Shown here: positions 21,892-31,754 of the stretch, piece by piece
Numbering within the stretch: the first letter of the stretch is position 1
Layout: each line of letters starts with the position of its first letter
Assembly (NCBI GenBank): GCA_032718865.1
Contig: JALUTQ010000027.1
Span: 682,001 to 746,000, forward strand
From: Tilletia caries
Taxonomy: Eukaryota > Basidiomycota > Exobasidiomycetes > Tilletiales > Tilletiaceae
Reading direction: 5' to 3'
Length of the DNA stretch: 64,000 bases
Notes under the pieces: generated by a model
The model's database searches: none
What the model saw: only the letters and a program-made list of their open reading frames with translations
Told to the model about the DNA's origin: nothing
Translations under genes and position numbers: made by a program

Positions 21892-24680
21892 ATGCCACCA
21901 CTCTGTTCATCCTCAGAGATCAACCTTCTGGTATATCACTACCTCAAGGAATCAGGTATGCTCATCCACCCTTCACTCTTGTACCCGCTGGCATACCCTG
22001 GGCTGACACTCTCTGCCACATCCAGGCTTCTATCACTCCTGTTTCTCCCTCCGCCATGAGGGACGTCTCGACGACGAGCCCCTCAGCAGGGAAGCCATCG
22101 TCGAGCCAGGCCAACTCGTCCGTATCCTCCAGAAGGGACTGCTCTTCCTGGCGGTAGAGTCACACGTTAATGAGGTGAGCATTCCCCTACTGCTTTCTTC
22201 ACGGCCGCATCTCTACCCCAAAATTGGACTCAGTCGTTTTTGCGCTGACTGGTATCTCTCTCCAACCACAGGACGGGTCGGAGAAACCATGTTCCGCCCC
22301 CTTCCGACTAATCGGACCTCCCCACGTATGCGACGGCGTACAAAGACCCCAAATCGCAAAGCGCCCAAGAAAATTAACACCTACGCCCTCCCCACAACCA
22401 CAACCACAACCACAACAACAATTACCCTTGCTCATTGCAGGCCCCAGTCGGACCACAACAACGTCGCGGCATGTCACACCAGCGCCTTCAGCACCCAATG
22501 GCTCTCATCCCGTAGGCGATGATAGCGAGAGCTCACTCGCTTCGTCGCATCCCGCCAACGTCACGTCGTCAGCACAAGGAGGGACGACTGCGGCCGCAAC
22601 GGGAGGTGCAACCAAGCGGAAAGCTCCCAACAGCCCACAAGTCCGGAAGGAGGAAAAGCGCGTACGACGGACAGGCAGTGACGTCGAAGACGAGGCAGAG
22701 TCAAGCTCGGCCGGGGCCAAGCGGCGGAAGGAGAACGGTTCAAGTACGATTGTTGGTGCGACACCGCCACGGAAGAAGAATGTCGTATCCTCAGCCCGGT
22801 CCGCGTTGGATTCGGGCGACGAAGAGGATGGGCATCATCCGTCGGGGATACCTAATGGTCGGAGTGGGCCATCCTCGTCCTCACTCAAGGGCAAGATGTC
22901 CGTACCCTCGTCGTCGTCCAAATCGGCGCGAGAGTTGGATGGGTCCGCGTCACCCCCGCCAAACGCACGGGACGGCTCTGAAAATTCGTCGCGACCAAAA
23001 ACGGGGCCAGTCTCGAATCGGGATGCGAATCACAAGAAGAAGAAAAAGAAGGGAGGAGGGGGGAGTCTGGTGGGCACTTCTTCCTCTAACCGCTCGGGAC
23101 GCGATCGTGGAGAGGACGGTACGAGTGGAGTTGCGGTCGCACGTGTCCTCCAACCACCACAACCAAAACATTCCGCAGGCAACTCTGGTGTAGCCGATGA
23201 CGATATTCAACTCCTTGCGGGCCATTCCGCCGAGGTGTTCCTGAGCGCGTGGAATCCTGCTGTCCCAGGGCAGATTGCATCGGGGGCGGGAGACGCCACG
23301 GTCCGGATCTGGGACGTGCCACTATCGCCCAAGACGGGCTCCAGCACAGCCGACGCGGACGCCAAGGCCGGCGCGAGCACCCGGATTGATGCGACGGCCA
23401 TCTGCAAACATCTCCCGCTCTCCGACAAGCGAGACGTGTCCGCGCTGGACTGGAACCCAGACGGCACTTTACTCGCGAGCGGCTCGTACGATGGTATCCT
23501 CCGACTCTGGACGGCACAAGGCGAGCTCTTCCTCGTGATGCCCATGCACTCTGGTCCGATCTTTGGTGTGCAATGGAACCGGACGGGAGCGCAGATTTTG
23601 ACGGCGAGTGCGGATGGAACTGCGATTGTGTGGGATTTGAGTAGTGGGAAGGTCCGGCAGCAGTTTAGTCTGCATTCGGATAGTGTCTTGGATGTCGATT
23701 GGCTTACGACGAGTCGGATTCCTGCTTCGTCGTATAGCGGGGCGCCGAAGGCGAGGATCAATGGCGCCGGGTCAGGATCGGCGGCTGCGGCGAATGTTGT
23801 GGTGCCGACGTTGACGAACTCGCACGATGCGGTGTTCGCGACGTGTTCGGCGGATAATAGTATTTTGATCCTACGCGTGGGCGACCATAAGCCCATCAAG
23901 GCGCTGCGGGGCCACGACGACGAGGTGAATGCGGTCCGGTTCGACCCGTCCAAGGCGCTCCTTGCGAGTGTCTCTGACGACACCACCGCCCGGCTGTGGA
24001 GCGTGGACACGATCCTGTCTGGCACGGGTGGCGTCCAGGCGAGCGGGACCTCCAAGGCGTGTCTCTTCACGCTCCGCGGCCATTCGCGCGAGCTGTACGC
24101 GCTCGAATGGGCGCCCACGGGCCCGGGCAGTCCGAACCCGGACCAACCGCGGATGCTGGCGACGACGAGTTTCGACAATACGGCCCGGCTTTGGAACGCG
24201 GATACGGGGGCCTGTCTGCGCGAGTTTACGGAGCATACCGATCATGTGCATACGTTGTGTTTCTCGCCGGATGCGCGGTTCCTTGCGACGGGCGCGATTG
24301 ATCGGCGGGTTTTGATCAGGGGGATGGGGGATGGGAGGGTGTTGAGGGAGTATGTGGGCGGGGGGGCGGTGTTTGATGTGGTTTGGCATTCGACGCCTGC
24401 TGCTTCGGGTGCGAATGAGGGCAACAACAACAACTCGTCGAAAACGCCGAAGAGGAGGTTCGGATCGCATCATCTTGCGGTGTCGCAGGCGAATCGGGTG
24501 CTTGCGATCTTGGATGTCAGCGAGCTTGAGAGGGGGAGTGCTGGGAACGGGTCGGCGGTGGAACGGGGGAAGGGCGCGACGGTGGAGGGTGCGGCGAGTG
24601 GGCTTGTTGGGTCGGTGTCGGCGGGTGCGGGAGCGGGTGCGGATGGCAAGTCGGGATATGGAGCGGCTGGTGGGCGGTGA
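21892..24680 (+). CDS. SIF2: LisH-WD40 co-repressor, TBL1/Sif2-like
   Basis: Family members are subunits of histone deacetylase co-repressor complexes (Set3C in yeast, SMRT/NCoR in animals). Exons 21892-21955, 22026-22174 and 22272-24680 give 873 residues. A LisH dimerisation motif (INLLVYHYLKESGFYHS) occupies about residues 9-25, split by the first intron. A long Ser/Lys-rich linker with Lys runs (about residues 110-390) could carry a nuclear signal. A C-terminal WD40 propeller follows, with blade endings such as TVRIWDVP, ILRLWTAQ, TAIVWDLS, TARLWSVD and TARLWNAD. The protein is larger than yeast Sif2 (about 535 aa), mainly because of the linker and Gly/Ala-rich spacers between late blades. 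The family is certain; strict orthology is inferred. Confidence 0.88.
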
Positions 24681-25450
24681 AACCCCTTTTTTGGCGTGTC
24701 CTCGGGAACGTCAACCCCCCCCCCGTACGCGCGTGCGGATGGAGTTCATGGGCCCTCATGCCCTCGTCCCGGGATCTCCTCAAGCATCTCAAGACGCAGG
24801 CCCGATCAAAATGCAGGGCTGACGGGGCCGGCCGGTGGCGAGTTGCGGCCCTCAGGATTGGACAAAGGAGCGGACTCGAGTTCTCCAAACACACGACATG
24901 CTGAAGCAGACCGGCCCACAACACCAGGAACCACCACGACGACGGAAACGGATTCCTGGGTCAACAGAAGTCGAAAACAGAAACAAGAATGCATTCCCAC
25001 CCACCCCTCTCCTCCATCCCAACCCTCTCCCCCTCCCACCGGTCTGGTTCGTCTTTCTTTGCCGAATGTTGCTTATTTCTTTCCCATACACCACGCCCAC
25101 TTTCGAATCTGTACGAGTATGAGCATTCCTTCCTGTTGAGTCTTCTCGCCCAGGGAGGTCCGTCCGTCATGCTTGCTTGAGTTCGAGGCTCGAGCGAGCG
25201 AGTGCTGAGGGTGATTCGGCGAATGGCAGATGCTGCCACGTGTTTTTCGGTGATTCGCTGGGTGGGTGTTTTTCGGGCATGCAGGTCACGTGTGCGACGT
25301 CGTGAGAAAATTTTCAGAGAGGCACACGCCGAGGCTGGTGCAGTGCACCTCAGCAGCCGCACTCGCTCCCGACCTTCGCACCTTGCTCTCCACTGACCGA
25401 CTCGCTCTTCCCTCAAGACAACCCCTCAAGTCACCCAGCAAGCACCAATC
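24681..25450. other. Intergenic, RPS5 promoter region
   Basis: This gap lies between the LisH/WD40 stop and the RPS5 start. It shows C-rich tracts near 24715 and 25000 and repeated CGAG units near 25185-25205. No gene or RNA was recognised. The proximal part (about 25200-25450) is presumably the strong RPS5 promoter. Confidence 0.4.
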
Positions 25451-26841
25451 ATGGCTCTCAAGACTGCTGTTCCCAGTGCGTTGCCTTCGAAGTGCTGTGG
25501 CCGGGGCCTTCCTCAGGTCTCGCCTTTGTGGTCCTTGGCAGCACGTATGATGTAACTGACACCCCTGCTGCTTTCCCCCTATTGCAGAGGACATTGCCGC
25601 CCTCGCCGTCCCCGAGACTGGCTCCGTTCGTCTTTTCGGCAAGTGGGAGTGAGTATTCCATTCCCTTTTTCTTCCTCAGGCAGCATACAGGAACATAGCG
25701 GCGAGCGAGCGAGCGGGCTTTCGACACAGAGCGGAGCGGGCGACTACAGCGGCTGTTGGACTATCGATGCGCGGACTCGTAGGACGGGCAATGATGCACT
25801 GGCTGGAAGGGATGCAGCCTGGCGTGCGTGCCGGGGCTCTCCGCTGGTCGGGTGGCAGGGGGCGGACTGCGGATTGGAGATGTGCAATTGGGGACGCATA
25901 CATGATGGAATGACGGTCGTCGGAACCAACGTCCACAGGATACGTAGCGGCCGATCAAAACCCCATCTCCACCACCACAGAATCACACAGAACCTCGCCG
26001 CCCGCCTCGCCCAACTCGCTCGCCGCACGCGCCGCCCTGGTGCCCAAGGAAACCTCTGCCCATATACATGCGACCCAACAATGCTGACCCCCCCTCCCTT
26101 TCCCCTGAATCTGCTCAGCGCACAAGATGTCGAGGTCAAGGACATCTCCCTGCAGGACTACATCTCCCTGCGCAACCCCGTCTACACTCCCCACACTGCC
26201 GGTCGTTACGCCTCCAAGCAGTTCAAGAAGGCGCAGATGCCCATTGTTGAGCGTCTCGTTAACAGGTGAGCATATGCTTGGCAGGGGAGGATGGCGACAG
26301 GCGGGATGTTCAGGACAGTGTTTCGGCTGGCAGTTCGGAGGCATGGGCTTGTGGGAAGAAACAAGTGGTAGTCGCGATGGGATCAGGGGGTTCGAATGCG
26401 GAGGTCGAATGCCGTTGGCTGACTCATTCCGGCCCTTCACGAACTTACAGCTTGATGATGCACGGCCGCAACAACGGCAAAAAGCTCATGGCCGTCCGCA
26501 TCGTCGCCCACGCCTTTGAGATCATCCACCTCCTCACCGACGCCAACCCCATCCAGATCCTCGTCGACGCCATCATCAACACGGGCCCCCGCGAGGACTC
26601 CACCCGGATCGGTTCCCAGGGTACCGTCCGTCGTCAGGCCGTCGACGTCTCCCCCCTGCGTCGGGTGAACCAGGCGATCACGCTGCTCACCACGGGCACT
26701 CGGGAGTCTGCCTTCCGTAACATCAAGTCGGTCTCGGAGTGCCTGGCTGATGAGCTCATTAACGCTGCCAAGGGCTCGTCGAACTCGTTCGCCATCAAGC
26801 GGAAGGACGAGGCTGAGCGTGTGGCTAAGAGCAACCGGTGA
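25451..26841 (+). CDS. RPS5: 40S ribosomal protein S5 (uS7)
   Basis: It is a structural protein of the small subunit head near the exit site. Exons 25451-25475, 25588-25648, 26119-26265 and 26451-26841 close to 207 residues, the normal length. The sequence is nearly invariant through [37 protein letters not shown] and [20 protein letters not shown], ending RVAKSNR. Exon 1 encodes only eight full codons, typical of fungal ribosomal protein genes. Intron 2 is 470 nt and intron 3 is 185 nt, far longer than other introns here, so they may host a small RNA or a regulatory element. Confidence 0.97.
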
Positions 26842-27528
26842 AGAGTTTCTCTTTTCGATTTACTCTTTGGCGAACTCGGTTTTATGTCCACATGTCGGTG
26901 GTGGGAGGAATGGGCGACGGGGGGAGGTGGTTGGGTCGATGTTGCGGAATGGGGGAGCGGAGCGGGAGGCAGGAACAAGAGGCTGGCATCAAACAGCGAC
27001 GGACTCGACATGCAGCCATGTCAAGGGCCGAATCTATTCGACCTACCCCAATATGGAATTGGTCGACCACCACAAAACATACAACTCCATGCCGGGTGGG
27101 CAGCCCCCCACCTTACAACGACCCTCTTCTCGCCTCTCTTCTTCCATGTACTTACGCAACTCTGGTACTTCTCCCTTCTCTCTCTCTCCCATATCTCCCT
27201 CTCTCTCAATCATGCTTGCATTTCATTCTCTCTTACACCCCTTCTTTTGCGACCTGCCTCTTGTTCAAGTCTGACCGAGAACAGCTGTGAAGGGGAGAGA
27301 GCGAGAGGAGGTCGGGCCGAGCTTGCCGATCGTCGGAAGCTTCGGTCGGACGCGTCGCGCGCGCATTGAGTTTGACGCGTCTGGCCAGGAGAGGCGCGGA
27401 GAGCAACACTTTTTTCCCCCTCCCCTTCCCGTCCCACTGCCCTCCACCATCCTAACCACTTGCGACGTTATTACATGCACAGACGCCTCCTATCCACCAT
27501 CCTCTCCAAACCAAACCCTCTTCTCAAG
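26842..27528. other. Intergenic between RPS5 and dUTPase
   Basis: The interval holds the RPS5 3' UTR and the dUTPase promoter. There are C/T-rich runs near 27170-27260 and 27410-27520. No coherent coding sequence was found apart from the optional N-terminal extension of the dUTPase (ATG at 27475). Confidence 0.4.
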
Positions 27529-28397
27529 ATGCCCTCCTCCTCCTTCTCCTCGCTCCGCATCCAACGCGACCCGGCCTTCCCGCACGCCAAGCTGCCCACG
27601 CGCGGCTCGGCTGCTGCTGCGGGCTATGATCTGTACGCGGCGGAGGATGTGTTGCTCCCCGGTGGGAACGGGAGGAAGGTGGTGCCTACGGGGATCAAAT
27701 TGGCTGTTCCGGAGGGATGTTATGGGCGGGTTGCGCCGCGGAGTGGGCTGGGTGAGTTCTCCTTCTCATGTCTTTCATGGCTCGTTTGAGAATGGAGGGA
27801 ATAGCTGATGTATGGTTTTTTTGGGAGTACAGCTTCAAAGCATGGGATTGACGTCGGTGCGGGTGTGATTGATGCGGACTATCGGGGCTTGCTGGGCGTG
27901 TTGCTGTTCAACTTTGGCGATGCGGATTTCCAGAGTGAGTGTCTGTCCATTAGCCCCCCTCCCTCCCTACCCCCCTCTCCCTGCAGGCTGCAGGGTGGTG
28001 AAGTGCCCAAACTCCCTATAAGCTGACCCTCTTTGCCTCTCCCTCTCTTCTCGCTGACAGTCAAGGCAGGCGACCGGATCGCGCAACTCGTCCTAGAGCA
28101 GATCCGAACTCCCGACGTCGTCGAGGTTGAGGTAAGCACAACCTTTCCCTCCCTGCCCTTTCTTCCCCTCCTTGCTCACTCGTCCCTAACTCACGCGCAT
28201 ACCCACCATTCTCCCCACAGAACCTCGAAGAGACCGATCGCGGGGCGGGAGGTTTCGGGTCTACGGGCGGATTTGGGATCAACGACGCTGCAGCCGCCGC
28301 CGCAGCCACGGCGGCTGCTGCTCTTGGTGCTCCCTCACCTAAGAAGCGCCGGACGGAGGATGCGGAAGGGAATGGGCTTCCTGCCAACGGGGTTTAA
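27529..28397 (+). CDS. DUT1: dUTP pyrophosphatase (trimeric dUTPase)
   Basis: It hydrolyses dUTP to dUMP and pyrophosphate, which keeps uracil out of DNA and feeds thymidylate synthesis. Exons 27529-27751, 27833-27934, 28061-28131 and 28221-28397 give 190 residues. All five trimeric dUTPase motifs are present: [36 protein letters not shown] and [10 protein letters not shown]. Motif 5 is normally at the extreme C-terminus, but here about 40 residues follow, Ala-rich and with a basic PKKRR likely to act as a nuclear signal. An in-frame ATG at 27475 would add MHRRLLSTILSKPN, which looks like a mitochondrial presequence, so two isoforms from two starts are plausible. Confidence 0.94.
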
Positions 28398-28755
28398 GGG
28401 GTTGGGTTTTGCTAGACGACTTTGGCTGGCCAGGGGAGGTGTTTGCGCTGGCTCTTTCCCTTCCCCTGTGCTCGCTGGGTCACGACAATGTCAAAATGGT
28501 ATCGATGTGAACTGTGCTGGTCTCTGTCCAACACATGTGAGAAAGCAGGAACAAGGCAAAAGAGGAAGTCATCTGTATAAGGGTTGATGCGTTGATGAAT
28601 GGTGGAAGCATTTCGGAGTGTCGTTGAAGGGTCGTGTAATGCTACAATGGGGTCATTGAAGAGGATGAGAGGAAAGGGGAGATCCAGAAATGGCAAGCAC
28701 AGGAGCAGGCAAGCAGAAGAAGGGAAGGCGGGAGAGAGAAACGTGAATCTATCTA
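28398..28755. other. Convergent 3' intergenic region
   Basis: This 358-bp interval separates the convergent 3' ends of the dUTPase (plus) and copper transporter (minus) genes. I see nothing in it beyond presumptive 3' UTRs. Confidence 0.4.
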
Positions 28756-29918
28756 TCATCCACAGCATGCCCCGCTCCCGTATGCAGTCTCGCCATGGCC
28801 GGCGTACCGAAGAACCCGCTGTTCAGCCTGTACCTGCGAGGCCCGACGACTCCGGTCTGCCGCCGCCGCCGTTGCCGCCGCTCCCGTCCCAACTCCAGAC
28901 TGACCGGTCGACCCGAACATAAGGAGATTATCCTCCTCCTGACTTTCGTCCACAGCCCGGGAGAGGTTGTCCCAGGTGGAGACGAAGTGACCAGCGAAGC
29001 CTCCGAGGATGATGGCGATGAGGATGTAACCGTTGAAGGTCATTGCGATGAGCATGACGATGTACTTGAAGAATTGGAAAGTGTTAGTTCAGCGAGGGGG
29101 GAGTGAAGTTTACGGGCAGCAAGGAAGCAAAGACTCACTGCGCCGGTGAATTGGACGGCATAGACCAGACTGCGAATGAACTGCTGCATGACAGTCGGTC
29201 GGAATCGGGTCTGGTTCACGGCTGAGGACGATGCGCTTGTGGAGGCGGGTACACCAAAAAAGGCAGACTCGATCTTGGCGAGTGTGCGGTTCTTGGAGAG
29301 GGGTGCCTGGACTCGTGTTGACTGCTGCGTTTGTTGCTCAGCCGAAGAGAGCGCCTGGCCCTCCCTAGCCTTATTGCTACTCACATCATCGTCCTCATCA
29401 AGAGAACGATTCGAAGCAGCGGATGAAGACATAAGGACCTGTTGGCGTGCTTGACGGAGGGCGAGTCTGTCGCTGAGTGCGTTGCGGACGATGTACCGGT
29501 CCCACTCGCGGCCCCATCGTCGGATGGCTTCGATGAGGAAGACGAGGAAGAAGACGCCGACGCAGGTTCCTACGAATTGGGCTGTTGTCTTGATGCTGTT
29601 TGAGATGTAAGAGAGGGTCAGGGGGTGGAAAGAGGATTAAATGTGGAAAGGACGACAGATTGGTTACTGACTGCCATGAGGAGGTGAGGACACAGACATT
29701 TGTGACTCTCCAATTTCCGCTGTGGTGAGAGAAGGACAGAGAGTGAGCGATGGAAAGGAAGGGGAGCCAGAGTGAGAGACTTACAGCATGTCCATGTAGC
29801 ATTCATCGCTACCTGTAGCTCCACTGCTTCCGTGGCTGTGTCCGGACATGTCCATTCCCGACATGTCCATTCCTCCGTGGGTCACTCCGGGGTGGGTTGA
29901 CTGTCGTCTGTCGAACAT
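28756..29918 (-). CDS. Ctr-family copper transporter
   Basis: Imports Cu(I) across the plasma or vacuolar membrane as a trimer. Exons 29918-29785, 29719-29672, 29595-29139 and 29064-28756 give 315 residues. The Met-rich N-terminus has repeated GMDMSG, a copper-collecting motif. TM1 begins around residue 63. TM2 carries the MxxxM selectivity motif as VMLIAMTF. TM3 has tightly packed glycines in GGFAG. The tail contains an ACC cysteine pair near the end that could pass copper on. The loop between TM1 and TM2 is about 100 residues, Ser-rich and acidic, longer than in many Ctr proteins. The gene is divergent from SHY1. Confidence 0.9.
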
Positions 29919-30260
29919 CCTGGGCAGAGAGCGGGTGAGCGAGGGAGAGGGAGAGGGAGGAAGGGAAGGAGGGAGGGAGAGAAGGGTGAGCACCAAAGCA
30001 GGGGAAACAGAAGAGAAGGGGGAAAAGTCAGACGCCGGCGAATTCATTCAGCCTTTTATATGTGCAACGCTACGGCGCGAGGGTCGATCTCATCAACAGG
30101 AGCCTTTCTTGCTCGGAGCCTTTAGGAACGCTCCGAGTAGCTCAAACACCCTGAGAACGGGTCAGCAGAACGGGGGATACCGTACACACTCATTCTCCCA
30201 CACACTCACCTTCGTCAGCATCGACCATCTTCTCGCGCTCATCGACCGCAGCAACCGGCG
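29919..30260. promoter_or_regulatory. Shared divergent promoter of the Ctr and SHY1 genes
   Basis: Only 342 bp separate the two divergent starts. The centre contains CTTGCTCGGAGCC, CGCTCCGAG and GTAGCTC near 30105-30145, a cluster of GCTC cores in both orientations. Fungal copper regulators (Mac1, Cuf1) bind sites built around TTTGCTC/GAGCAAA. The match here is partial, so copper control is a guess from context. Confidence 0.4.
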
Positions 30261-31419
30261 ATGGCGAGCATGAGCATGAGCATGAGCACGAGCATGAGCA
30301 TGAGCACAAGGGCAGCACTCACACGCCGCACAGCCATCATCGCAAGATCACAGTATCAGCAACGTGCGCTCTACCACGGCGACCTCTCCTCCTCCGAGTA
30401 CCAGGGACAAGGCGCACGCAAGGGCGAATCCTCCGCACAGAAGCCATGGTACGCCTCACCAACCACCCTCGTCCTCGGCTTCATCCCCATCTTCACCGCG
30501 GGACTCGGACTCTGGCAGCTCCAGAGACTCAAGTGGAAGGTCAGCCTCATCGAGGAGTTGGAGGATAAGCTGAGGAAGGATCCCATCGTACTGCCTAAGA
30601 ACATCAAGTGAGTTCCAGCCGTCTCTCTCTTCTGCAAGGTACCTACACCCTCGAACTCACTCACGCCCCCCTCTCTTGATTACGAACAGCTTGGACGCAC
30701 TCTCCGCCTTCGAGTTCCGCCTCGTCCAGCTCGAGGGATCCTTCGACACCGACCCCTCCCGAACCCTCTTCCTCGGCCCGCGCGTCAAAGACGGCATCCT
30801 CGGCTACCAAGTCGTCACACCCTTCCACCGCTCCACCGGCGACGCAGACGTCCTCCTCAACCGCGGCTTCGTAGCAGAGTCACAAACCGTCGGGAAGGGC
30901 AAGGACCGTCGATTGCGGAATCCGCAAGCCTCTCCTTCGACTTCGACTAAGGTGCTCGCGATTTTGCCAAGAATATATCCCGCAAATGCGTTCACTCCTC
31001 CCAATGAGCCTCAGAATAACTCATGGTTCCACGCGGACCCGGAGGAGATGGCGCGATACCTCTCCCCCACAGCTTCCGCAGCATCAGCAACAGTGCACGA
31101 GCACGATGACGATGACGACACCTACACACCCTCAGCAGGTATCGCATCCAGCGTATCCTCCATGCTCGGCCTCTCCCCCTCCCGCTCTTCCTCATCTTCC
31201 TCAACAGCAACAAACACACCCGTCCTGCCCATCCTCCTCGAGGAGATCTTCGAGGGTCACGCAGGCGAAGCCTCTAACCGCGTCTCCACAGGCATCCCCC
31301 TCGGCCGAGCACCCACGATCGAGTTGAGGAATCAGCACGCGGTCTATGCGGCCACCTGGTTCTCCCTCTCGGCCGCCACCGCGGGCATGTTCGCAGTCCT
31401 CGTTCGCAGGGGGCGGTAG
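30261..31419 (+). CDS. SHY1: Cytochrome c oxidase assembly protein Shy1/SURF1
   Basis: It acts in the mitochondrial inner membrane during maturation of the haem- and copper-containing Cox1 subunit. The two exons 30261-30607 and 30690-31419 give 358 residues. A presequence rich in Met, Ser and Arg leads to KPWYASPTTLV and TM1 with GLGLWQLQRLKWK, the SURF1 signature. The intermembrane part contains GYQVVTPF and LLNRGFV, close to the conserved GY..VTP and VNRGW motifs. NQHAVYAATWFSLSAAT is the C-terminal transmembrane signature. A Ser/Asp-rich insertion (about residues 250-300, including DDDDDTY) is not part of the conserved core. Confidence 0.93.
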
Positions 31420-31754
31420 AGTTCGTCCTTTCCCACTCTGCAACAACAACAAATGCACACAATTCGCAAACCAAATCACACCAAAGCCAGGGGGAGGCCT
31501 GAGAAACCTGAACGAACTTGCTTGTCTTCGATTGGCGGGAGAACCTGATGAGTTGGGATGGGTGAATGCTGTGTGAAGGCCGGTTACATGCGTTGGAGGC
31601 GGGTGAGAATACAAAAGGAGGTAAAGGGTGCAAGGAAAACCTGGTGTGTGTGTATGGGGGAGTGTGAGTGTGTGACCGGTTGTTGGGAAGGAAGTCGAAC
31701 AATGGGGTGTCGCATCGAATCAGTAAAAACAGGATTAGGGGAGGCCGGGTCCCG
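31420..31754. other. Convergent 3' intergenic region
   Basis: This 335-bp gap between the convergent ends of SHY1 and the PWWP gene includes a GTGTGTGTGTAT run near 31645. Nothing else was recognised. Confidence 0.4.

Noticed and set aside
26371..26430. C/D snoRNA in RPS5 intron 3
   Set aside because: GCGATGGGA and CTGA are too weak a pair of boxes and no terminal stem was seen.
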